Below, piece by piece: positions 15,449 through 23,033 of a stretch of 64,000 nt of DNA; position 1 is the first letter of the stretch, and each line of letters opens with the position of its first letter. The notes below the pieces were generated by a model that worked only from the letters and a program-made list of their open reading frames with translations, made no database searches and had not been told where the DNA came from. The stretch is from NCBI GenBank assembly GCA_010692645.1, contig JAAHGS010000002.1:44153-108152 (forward strand), written 5' to 3'. The translations under genes and the position numbers were made by a program. Source of the DNA: Symploca sp. SIO2E9 (GTDB taxonomy: Bacteria > Cyanobacteriota > Cyanobacteriia > Cyanobacteriales > Coleofasciculaceae).

Positions 15449-15958
15449 TTAATGACCAAATGCAAAAACTTGGTTGGCAGTTAACCGAAGCTCTCCAAAG
15501 ATTTTAGAGACTAGTAGATCATCTGTTCTAAACAATTTTTTTTGATACTCATCCTCGACTAAAGTACAGATAGTAATTGTTGGCTGTTTCGGTTTACCAA
15601 TATATTCCCTACCACCAATACCTAGATAATCTACAATCCAATACTCAGGTACACCTAAGACTGCATAATCCTCCAACTTGCGAGCATAATCGTTTTGCCA
15701 GTTAGTACTGACAACTTCAACCACAAGTTTGATGGCAGCACCTAAAGTGATTACAGGTTATTGTTGCCATAAGGTTTCATTACCCAGTTGATTTTTATCC
15801 AATACAATTACATCAGGGCGAAAAGCAGTCTCAGTTCCTAAAAGCTTGCTCAAACATCGATAGGGAATAAAGAAATCAGGAAACTTTTGGTCAATCTCCA
15901 CATTCAGCTTTCGCCCAATCAATGCCGCTACTTGCTCATGTGGCCCAGTCGGTTCCAT
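15449..15958 (-). pseudogene. Uma2 family gene broken by an in-frame stop and truncated at the 5' end
   Basis: Both parts are in one frame. The N-terminal part (15958-15758) reads MEPTGPHEQVAALIGRKL...AFRPDVIVLDKNQ...LWQQ and stops at TAA. The C-terminal part continues in the same frame with PVITLGAAIKLVVEVVSTNWQ, IPEYW-like VPEYWIVDYLG, and LTANQVFAFGH. Intact relatives have a Glu codon where the TAA is (GAA to TAA would be a single change). The roughly 40 usual N-terminal residues before MEPTGP are also missing; the homology stops 7 bp from the hairpin at 15966-15994. No frameshift is needed to explain it. Confidence 0.75.
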
Positions 15959-15965
15959 ATGAACT

Positions 15966-16204
15966 ACTCCGCCTTACTTCGTAGAAGGCGGAGTTTGAGC
16001 TGCGCCACTATCGGTAATTAGAAGTTTTTGCCGCTTCTTCGCCCCCAGTTGCGCCATAGCTCCCGTATGTTTACGAGTCTTTGGCGTAGAGCTGGAAGCT
16101 CCACGGTTAGAGAGGTTCGTCCCGAACCCCAACAACACCGGGTGGATAGAAAATAGTCCCCCTATTGCTTGTAAGTTAACTTTTAATTTTTCCCCACACC
16201 CCAC
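15966..16204 (-). mobile_element. Possible IS200/IS605-type element remnant (right-end hairpin and tnpB-like tail)
   Basis: ACTCCGCCTT (15966-15975) and AAGGCGGAGT (15985-15994) form a perfect 10-bp stem with a 9-nt loop, of the sort found at ends of IS200/IS605 elements. On the minus strand an open frame of 76 codons (16204-15974) ends at the hairpin; its C-terminal part is basic, Ser/Thr/Lys-rich (SSSTPKTRKHTGAMAQLGAK), reminiscent of poorly conserved TnpB tails. No zinc-finger or DDE-like block is seen, so only a tail remains if the reading is right. Insertion here would explain the loss of the Uma2 5' end. Confidence 0.3.
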
Positions 16205-16588
16205 CCCCTACACCCTACACCCTGTCAACACTTCAGTCTGGTTGTCACCCCGTCAGCATTTGCCCTCTAAATCCCCATTTCTTGACCGTGAAATTTTTTC
16301 ATCGGGACTGCCTTCATCAATCAATAAATTTCTAAATTAACAAATAAATAGATTGCAATTGCTAATTGAAATTCCTTGAACAAAAGAAATTTCTTATAGT
16401 CTAGAGTTTGTTGAATAAAAAAATTCCATCGTTCTGACCTTCTGAGGGCTGAAAATCATCTCCGTAGAAGCTGAAAGTTTTGTTTTTGTGATTGTTCATC
16501 TAGCTCAGTTGATAAGTCCTGTAGTTATTAGTTCAGCCCAGATACTTTAGTCGCCAAATACAAATCCGTTTGCTAGATTAGCCAGAGG
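16205..16588. other. Upstream region of the cellulose operon
   Basis: About 380 bp with no gene. A short run of CACCCTA-type units (16195-16222) lies at the left. The AT-rich section 16320-16440 is the likely promoter region for the cellulose cluster; no confident -35/-10 pair or riboswitch is seen. Confidence 0.4.
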
Positions 16589-19243
16589 GTGCAAGCCAAA
16601 GTATTGATCAGGCAAACAACCTTGGCAATGAACCTAATACTCCCTAATTACCATCAATTGTTCGTACCAAATCGACCATTATGGGTTAACTTGCCTGCGA
16701 CTGGATTAGTAGCCATTTTCTGTGCGCTAGGAGTCAGTAGCATTCAACCCGCTCAGGCAACTCTCTCTCAACAGGAGACGACGCCTTTAGAGCCAACCCA
16801 AACAGATCAGCAAATTAATTTTGCTCTAATCCCTACTCAAGAGCTCGAAGCCCTTGCACCAGCATCTTCGATAGGGACAAAGTATAGTGAGCTTCTGCAC
16901 CCACAGGATTTGCGCGGGTGTAGTCAGGCACAGCTTGCTTGTGCAGAATTATTTGTCTCATCTTCCATCGATTTTTTTGCGCACCAAGCACTAGCTCCGC
17001 AAAGTTCAGGAGAGAACAAGGCTGTAAAGTCCCCTCAACTGACGATCTTGCAACCATCTTGGTTCCAGCTTAGTTCTAGCGCCAACAGTCCGATACGAGA
17101 AGCTCAATTGAGTACTACTGCTGAAGTAACTTCAGAAGTTAGTGGAATAAGAGCTTTACCAGCATTTGCAGCTACTGAAGGTAATTCTTCTCTGAATTTG
17201 GAAGCATTAACATTAGGTAGCGAAGTTGGATGTCCTAACGAAAACATTTGTAATCAAAGGACTCTCAAAGCATCGTCATTGGAGTTTCCCAATAACTCCA
17301 ACCAAACTTTGGCACAGCTGCCTCAATTACCACAACCAACTCAAGCCTCAGGACAACCCCCTTTAACAGGTGTGCTTTCCAATGGCGAGGTTTCCTCACC
17401 TTGGGTTGCACCTCAATTTCTACAAGTGCAGAATTCGGTGCCGATGCCAGCTGCGCCAATACCGATGGGGGCTAATGGCTATAACCAAGGTTTAGGGCAG
17501 TATCCTAACTACCCCCAAACTGTTTTACTGATGCCGATGGGGGCTAATGGCTATAACCAAGGTTTAGGGCAATATCCTAACTACCCCCAAACTGTTTTAC
17601 TGATGCCGATGGGGGCTAATGGCTACAACCAAGGCTTGGGGCAATATCCTAACTACCCCCAAACTGTTTTACTGATGCCGATGGGGGCTAATGGTAATAA
17701 CCAAAGCTGGGTTCAGTATCCTAACTACCCACAAAACCAGGCTCCACTGCCTATCACTCCTAACCAGATAGGTAATAACCAAGGCTGGGTTCAGTATCCT
17801 AACTACCCGCAAAATCAGGCTCCACTGCCACCTCCACTCACTCCTAATCAGGTAGGTAATAACCAAGGCTGGGTTCAGTATCCTAACTACCCGCAAAATC
17901 AGGCTCCACTGCCTATTACTCCTAATCAGGTAGGTAATAACCAAGGCTGGGTTCAGTATCCTAACTACCCTCAAAATCAGGCTCCACTGCCTATTACTCC
18001 TAACCAGGTAGGTAATAACCAAGGCTGGGTTCAGTATCCTAACTACCCTCAAAATCAGGCTCCACTGCCTATCACTCCTAACCAGGTAGGTAATAACCAA
18101 GGCTGGGTTCAGTATCCTAACTACCCGCAAAATCAGGCTCCACTGCCTATCACTCCTAACCCCAATCTCACCCAGCAATTTTCCACTCCCACCACAGATT
18201 TAGGACAGATAGCACCAACTCAAGTACCACCTGAAATTACTAGTAAACCCATAAATTCGCCCTCCTTACAGTTCCAGGGCTCTTATATAACTCAAGGTGA
18301 AGACTCCGTAGCACGGGCACGTCTATCTGGAATCTATCCGCTGACTTCCCAAATACTGTTTGGTGCCACCTTTGATTTGACTAGCGAGGACAACGAATTA
18401 GCTGACTCCCCAGAAGATGGCTTGAACATCAACGAGCTTTATGTGGCGGCTTCCCCTTTTAAGGATTTACCCAATTTGCGCTTAGTGGTTGGTCAATTAG
18501 ATTTAACCTCCTACTTTGATCGCAATAGCTTTGCTAAAGATGGTGTTAGCCATTTCTTTAACTCAGTTTTTCAGACTAATCCTGCCTTGAGTGCAACTGG
18601 GATTGCTTCTCGCCCTGGAGCTTTAGTTAACTGGAGTGTGACAGATAACATTGAAGCCAAAGCAGCTGTGTTCTCATCGGATCGTGCCCTTGATGACTTT
18701 GCTCTTGATGGCTTTGCTGGGGAAATCGGTATCCGTTTCGGCAATGCTATTGTTCGCGGCACTTATGCCACGGCCAGAGATGCTGGCTCCGAAACTGGCT
18801 TTCAAGAAATTTTCTCACTCCCTCGCGGTGATGATGACTTTGGACTAGAGCCAGAAGATCGTGAAGAATCCTACGGTATCAATGCTGAAGTCTTTATTCC
18901 CAATCTCAATATGGGATTATTTGCTCGCTATGGTCGTTATGAAAACCGTGAGTTAGACCGGGCAGGAGATACTTACAGTTTAGGACTCACGTTCTTGGAT
19001 GTATTTGCCAAAGATGACCGTCTAGGATTAGCTTATGGGCGTGGTTTATCCAATGAGAGGCTGCGCCAAGACAATGATGATGATCTACCAGATGTATTAG
19101 AACTCTTCTACGATTTCCGATTTCTGCGCAATCTGCGACTCGGTTTTACACTTCAGCAGCGGGATAACTTCTCTGATACCTTTGCCGGTTTTCGCATCAA
19201 AACAGAGTTTGATGTAATTCCTAGAAGGAGATTGAGTCAATGA
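16589..19243 (+). CDS. Outer-membrane beta-barrel protein with Pro/Tyr/Asn-rich tandem repeats, cellulose cluster
   Basis: 884 residues from GTG 16589; an ATG 13 codons later (16628) is an equally possible start and gives a cleaner signal peptide ending PAQA. Residues about 45-290 are low-complexity Ser/Gln/Thr sequence. Residues about 290-525 are tandem repeats built on QYPNYPQ (see separate entry). Residues about 550-884 look like a beta-barrel: alternating strands such as GSYITQGEDSVARARLSGIYPL, LRLVVGQLDLTSYFDRN, GLFARYGRYENRELD, and a C-terminal strand region FRIKTEFDVIPRRRLSQ. The barrel resembles carbohydrate-porin-like proteins. As first gene of the operon, before the BcsC-like TPR protein (4-bp overlap), it is a plausible outer-membrane exit for cellulose; in proteobacteria that barrel is fused to the TPR protein. 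Inference. Confidence 0.75.
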   Translation: MQAKVLIRQTTLAMNLILPNYHQLFVPNRPLWVNLPATGLVAIFCALGVSSIQPAQATLSQQETTPLEPTQTDQQINFALIPTQELEALAPASSIGTKYSELLHPQDLRGCSQAQLACAELFVSSSIDFFAHQALAPQSSGENKAVKSPQLTILQPSWFQLSSSANSPIREAQLSTTAEVTSEVSGIRALPAFAATEGNSSLNLEALTLGSEVGCPNENICNQRTLKASSLEFPNNSNQTLAQLPQLPQPTQASGQPPLTGVLSNGEVSSPWVAPQFLQVQNSVPMPAAPIPMGANGYNQGLGQYPNYPQTVLLMPMGANGYNQGLGQYPNYPQTVLLMPMGANGYNQGLGQYPNYPQTVLLMPMGANGNNQSWVQYPNYPQNQAPLPITPNQIGNNQGWVQYPNYPQNQAPLPPPLTPNQVGNNQGWVQYPNYPQNQAPLPITPNQVGNNQGWVQYPNYPQNQAPLPITPNQVGNNQGWVQYPNYPQNQAPLPITPNQVGNNQGWVQYPNYPQNQAPLPITPNPNLTQQFSTPTTDLGQIAPTQVPPEITSKPINSPSLQFQGSYITQGEDSVARARLSGIYPLTSQILFGATFDLTSEDNELADSPEDGLNINELYVAASPFKDLPNLRLVVGQLDLTSYFDRNSFAKDGVSHFFNSVFQTNPALSATGIASRPGALVNWSVTDNIEAKAAVFSSDRALDDFALDGFAGEIGIRFGNAIVRGTYATARDAGSETGFQEIFSLPRGDDDFGLEPEDREESYGINAEVFIPNLNMGLFARYGRYENRELDRAGDTYSLGLTFLDVFAKDDRLGLAYGRGLSNERLRQDNDDDLPDVLELFYDFRFLRNLRLGFTLQQRDNFSDTFAGFRIKTEFDVIPRRRLSQ
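17464..18156 (+). repeat. In-frame tandem repeats in the barrel protein gene
   Basis: Two repeat types lie back to back. Three copies of a 72-bp unit encode MGANGYNQGLGQYPNYPQ plus a TVLLMP spacer, with only a few silent changes. A hybrid unit follows, then about six copies of a 78-bp unit encoding NQVGNNQGWVQYPNYPQ plus NQAPLPITP; one copy carries an extra Pro-Pro insertion. The close nucleotide identity points to recent slippage or unequal recombination, so copy number probably varies among strains. The repeat block likely forms an extended, glycine/proline/tyrosine-rich periplasmic or cell-wall-spanning linker. Confidence 0.9.
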
Positions 19244-21669
19244 GTAAAATGATTGACCAATCTTTGGTAAAAGGCAAAAGCCAAAAGTATGCACTGAGCA
19301 AAGCGAATATGTCAAAAGCTAAAAACGCCAATAGCTTTTATATTTTTGTTGTTTACTTTTTACTTTTTACTTGCCAATGGCTCAGTGGGGGTTTGAGTAT
19401 AATTAGCGTTGGCATTGCTGGGAGCCTGTGGCGCTTGCCAATGTTAACCAAAATTCCTGCTGCCCAAGCTCAGAGTGTACCAAGCTCGGTTGGAAGAGGT
19501 TTTAAACTCCTCCAAGAAGGCCGAGTTAAAGATGCGATTGAGGTTTTTGAGCAAGCTGTGCGCAACAATCCTAGCTCTGTGGAAGCCAAGTTAGGTTTAG
19601 CAATTGCCTACAGACGGCAGGGACTGATTGAACAAGCGTGGGATACCTATCAGCAGGTGCTAGCTCAAGATCCTAGCAATGAGCTAGCACTAAAGTCTGT
19701 TGGTTTGTTGGGCAGTTATAGGCAAGAGTGGCAGAACCGAGGCATTGAGGCGCTGACTACCTTGTTGGATTTGAATCCTAATGACGCCGAAGCTCGGGGC
19801 AGACGTGGATTGCTCTATGGTTACCAAGGAAGGTTTACTGAAGCGCTAGCAGATTATGAATTTGCTTTGCAAGCTAACCCTACACCTGAAGTACTCCTCG
19901 GTGCTGCTGAAGTTTACACCAATAGCGGCAATCCTCAACAGGGACTGGAACTATTTAACCGTTACAAGGCAACTGGTGAAGAGATCACTGATTATGCTGC
20001 GATTGCCTACGCCCGAGCCTTGGGAGAAACTGGTAATTCTCCTCAGGCTATAGAGGTTCTAGAAGCTCAGCTGAGAAACTCAAATCAGCTTGATGACCTT
20101 GGCATTCAGACTCGCGCCGCACTTTCCCAAGCCTACATTGACAATGGAGAAACAAACCAAGCCTTGGCAGTATTAGAGCCACTCCAAGGTAGAGCCGATG
20201 CAGTGTTGCCCTTGGCTCGATCACTTAATGAGATTCGCAATCGCACTAATGACAACTCTCTTACCCAATCAGTAGCCAGTCTCTATCGTCAGGAACTGAG
20301 TACAACTGCCAACCCTGAACCCAAGCTGCTGCTTGAGGTAGCTGATGTCTTTAGTGGAATACCAGCCCAAAGGCAAACAGCCCTACAGTTGTATCGACAG
20401 CTGACAGCTAGTGAGCCCAATAACCGCATTCTCTTAGTGAAGCAGCTGGCGCTGGAAAGTCAAATGGGTTTAATTTCCAAAGCCCAACTCAGACAAAGTC
20501 TGGCTAGTGTAGTTACACCTCTGCCTACAGACCCCAATGAGCAACAACTGTTGGCTCAAGCTTTGGTGGGCATTGAACCCCCTGGTTCAGAATTCTTGCC
20601 CGTTTACACCAGTCTGCTACAGTCTGGCGTTAACGCACCCTTTTTAAATTTCCGAATTGCTCAGATGTTAATCGAAAGCAATGATCTGGTACAGGCAAGG
20701 AGTGCCTTAGCAGCTTACTCTGCAACCCCTGAAGGTGCTAAGGATTTAGCGCCACAGTTGCTAGCTGCTGAAATTGAACGCCGTGAGGGTTCCTTAGAAG
20801 CTGCCGCTGTGCGCTACCAAGGTTTAATTGCTAGTAACCCAACTGACATTGATGTTCTTAATGCTGCCCTACAGGGACTCTCAGGCATACGCCTTGCCCA
20901 GAATCGACCTGCAGAGGCACTAGCAATTTACGATCAGCTAATTGCTCGTAACCCTCAGGAGACAAGACTACAGCTGGCACGCGCCAGCCTTGCCTATGAA
21001 GCAGAGGTAATTTCTGAGTCAGAAGCAGAAGCAGTACTCAACTACTGGTTACAGACACAACCGCCTACTAATACTCCGTCGGAGCTATTTGCTCTAGTTG
21101 GCACCCTCCCGGCTGATGTGCGCAGGGAACCTCTTTATAATGCTCTGCTACAGATTGAACCAGATAACATACCAGTGCAAACTAGAGCAATTCAGGTAAT
21201 TGCCAAACGCTCTCCAGCTCAGGCAAGGGCAAGGGTGGCTCAGTTGGTGGCTCGCAATCCCAGCAATATTGCTAACTACTTTTTGCAGGGAGAGCTAGCT
21301 CAAGCTATCGATGATTTAGAATTTGCTAGCCAAGCCTACGAAGTGATTTTGGCAGCTCAGCCTGGAAACAGAGAGGCTTTGGCAGCTTTAGGTGGAATTC
21401 GTTTTCAACAGCGGCGTTTTAATGATGCTGGTGAACTTTATGCTCAGGCGATTGCTCTTAAACCTGATGATTGGGCATTGCGTCAGTCATTAGTTGACCT
21501 CAATCGAGCTCAAGATTTCCCGCTGAAAGCTCTGGCAGAGCTTGAGCAGTTGCAACTAGAGCAATTTCAGCGAGGCATTGCTAACAGTAGCCTCTCCCAA
21601 AAGCGGCAGGAAATTCAAGAAGACTTCCTCCGGAGGCGAGGTTTTCAGCCCCATTGGGAGCGTTTTTAA
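19240..21669 (+). CDS. TPR-repeat protein, BcsC-like (cellulose export)
   Basis: 809 residues, starting with an ATGA overlap with the upstream gene. After an N-terminal hydrophobic segment (FYIFVVYFLLFTCQWLSGGL) and AAQAQS cleavage-like site come about 700 residues of TPR repeats: GFKLLQEGRVKDAIEVFEQAV, AYRRQGLIEQAWDTYQQVL, LYGYQGRFTEALADYEFAL, and late RRFNDAGELYAQAIALKPDDWAL. This is the periplasmic TPR scaffold of BcsC without its C-terminal barrel; the separate barrel protein upstream could supply it. In bacterial cellulose synthesis BcsC guides the chain to the outer membrane. The next gene starts just after the stop. Confidence 0.85.
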   Translation: MSKMIDQSLVKGKSQKYALSKANMSKAKNANSFYIFVVYFLLFTCQWLSGGLSIISVGIAGSLWRLPMLTKIPAAQAQSVPSSVGRGFKLLQEGRVKDAIEVFEQAVRNNPSSVEAKLGLAIAYRRQGLIEQAWDTYQQVLAQDPSNELALKSVGLLGSYRQEWQNRGIEALTTLLDLNPNDAEARGRRGLLYGYQGRFTEALADYEFALQANPTPEVLLGAAEVYTNSGNPQQGLELFNRYKATGEEITDYAAIAYARALGETGNSPQAIEVLEAQLRNSNQLDDLGIQTRAALSQAYIDNGETNQALAVLEPLQGRADAVLPLARSLNEIRNRTNDNSLTQSVASLYRQELSTTANPEPKLLLEVADVFSGIPAQRQTALQLYRQLTASEPNNRILLVKQLALESQMGLISKAQLRQSLASVVTPLPTDPNEQQLLAQALVGIEPPGSEFLPVYTSLLQSGVNAPFLNFRIAQMLIESNDLVQARSALAAYSATPEGAKDLAPQLLAAEIERREGSLEAAAVRYQGLIASNPTDIDVLNAALQGLSGIRLAQNRPAEALAIYDQLIARNPQETRLQLARASLAYEAEVISESEAEAVLNYWLQTQPPTNTPSELFALVGTLPADVRREPLYNALLQIEPDNIPVQTRAIQVIAKRSPAQARARVAQLVARNPSNIANYFLQGELAQAIDDLEFASQAYEVILAAQPGNREALAALGGIRFQQRRFNDAGELYAQAIALKPDDWALRQSLVDLNRAQDFPLKALAELEQLQLEQFQRGIANSSLSQKRQEIQEDFLRRRGFQPHWERF

Positions 21670-21694
21670 ATCCCAAGTCTCACCAATTATACAG

Positions 21695-22984
21695 ATGTTG
21701 ATTTTAGCGATGGTGTTAAGATTGACCACTTTGGTCATTGCTCCCCCAGTTTTAGTAAATACGGCTGCGATTGCAGTTCTGTTTGCTTTGGCTGGCTGTG
21801 TTTCAATGACTCCACAGTCGGAAACATCATTAGACTCGTCGCCGAAAACAGAGGATTCATCTGTTGCCAGTTCCTCATCTGTAGCTAAATTGCAGGTCAA
21901 CAGTGAACTACTACAACAAAGTTGGTTGGTTTACCGCCAGCAATTCATTCAAACAGACGGACGAGTGATTGACTATGAGGCTAGCGATCGCTCAACCTCA
22001 GAAGGACAAGCCTATGCCATGCTGAGGGCTGTCTTGATTAATGACCCTATCACCTTTGAAGCTACCTTAAACTGGGCCCAAAACAACCTCACTCGGCGTT
22101 CAGCAGCGGGGGAACCTATAGACCAACTTTGGGCTTGGAAATGGGGCATCGATCAAGCTGGTAACTGGGGCATTATTGACGAAAATTTTGCTAGTGATGC
22201 TGACATTGATTGCATAACTGCTTTAATTTTAGCATCTCGCCGCTGGGGACGTCCTGAATATCTGGATTTAGCCCTGACTAAACTGCGGGATTTGTGGCAA
22301 TTTTCAACTATAGAGGGACCAGGAGGTAAAAACTATCTCTTGCCAGGACCAGCCTCAGCCTTTGTCTTTCCAGAAGGCAGCATACACCTCAATCCCTCCT
22401 ATTTTGCTCCCTATGCTTTTCGCCTCTTTGCCCAGGTTGATCCTGACCATGATTGGCTCTCTCTGGTAGAGAGCAGCTATCAGGTACTTACCAATTCTTC
22501 CCTGGTTTCTGCTACAGGCTTACCCAGTGACTGGATTGCCCTCAATCTCAAAACAGGTCAATTTGAGCCGCTGCCATCCGATAGCAAAATTGAGAGCGTC
22601 TATAGCTTTGATGCCTACCGCGTTTGGTGGCGGTTAGCTTGGGATGTTGCTTGGTTTGATTCTCGTGAAGCCCGCAGTTATCTACAAACTGCCAGCCAGC
22701 ACCTCCAGCAGTTATGGCATTCTTCATCGCGCCTTCCGGCTCGTATTGACCTCAAGGGACAAGCAACAGTCAGTTACGATGCTACTTCCCAATATGCGAT
22801 GCTTTATGCTGCCTGGCGCTTAATCGAGCCAGAGACAGCTCAACAGCTGCTGGAGAAGAAATTATTACCTCGATATAACCAAGGGATTTGGGATGATCAA
22901 TCTGCCTACTACACCCAGAATCTAGTCTGGTTAGCATTGCTGCCACCTACAGATATTGAACCCCAACTACTGCAACCACAGTAG
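21695..22984 (+). CDS. Glycoside hydrolase family 8 lipoprotein (BcsZ-like endoglucanase)
   Basis: 429 residues from ATG 21695. An in-frame ATG at 21578 would overlap the TPR gene by 92 bp and place 39 hydrophilic residues before the signal, so the later start is preferred. The N terminus has a hydrophobic core and a lipobox LAGC, so the enzyme is likely a periplasmic lipoprotein. GH8 marks are STSEGQAYAMLRAV (general acid Glu), LWAWKWG, FASDADIDCITALILASRRWG (catalytic Asp region), LNPSYFAPYAFRLF, and FDAYRVWWRLAWD. GH8 cellulases are standard partners of cellulose synthases, trimming or proofreading nascent glucan. Followed 49 bp later by BcsB. Confidence 0.9.
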   Translation: MLILAMVLRLTTLVIAPPVLVNTAAIAVLFALAGCVSMTPQSETSLDSSPKTEDSSVASSSSVAKLQVNSELLQQSWLVYRQQFIQTDGRVIDYEASDRSTSEGQAYAMLRAVLINDPITFEATLNWAQNNLTRRSAAGEPIDQLWAWKWGIDQAGNWGIIDENFASDADIDCITALILASRRWGRPEYLDLALTKLRDLWQFSTIEGPGGKNYLLPGPASAFVFPEGSIHLNPSYFAPYAFRLFAQVDPDHDWLSLVESSYQVLTNSSLVSATGLPSDWIALNLKTGQFEPLPSDSKIESVYSFDAYRVWWRLAWDVAWFDSREARSYLQTASQHLQQLWHSSSRLPARIDLKGQATVSYDATSQYAMLYAAWRLIEPETAQQLLEKKLLPRYNQGIWDDQSAYYTQNLVWLALLPPTDIEPQLLQPQ

Positions 22985-23033
22985 AAAGAACCTTTTACCC
23001 AAACGATTACTAAGCATGCAAGACAAATAAACT

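Noticed and set aside
17669..18178. Antisense frame of 169 codons with SDRQWSLILRVV repeats
   Set aside because: It is the mirror of the sense 78-bp coding repeats; periodicity of 3 keeps the frame open.
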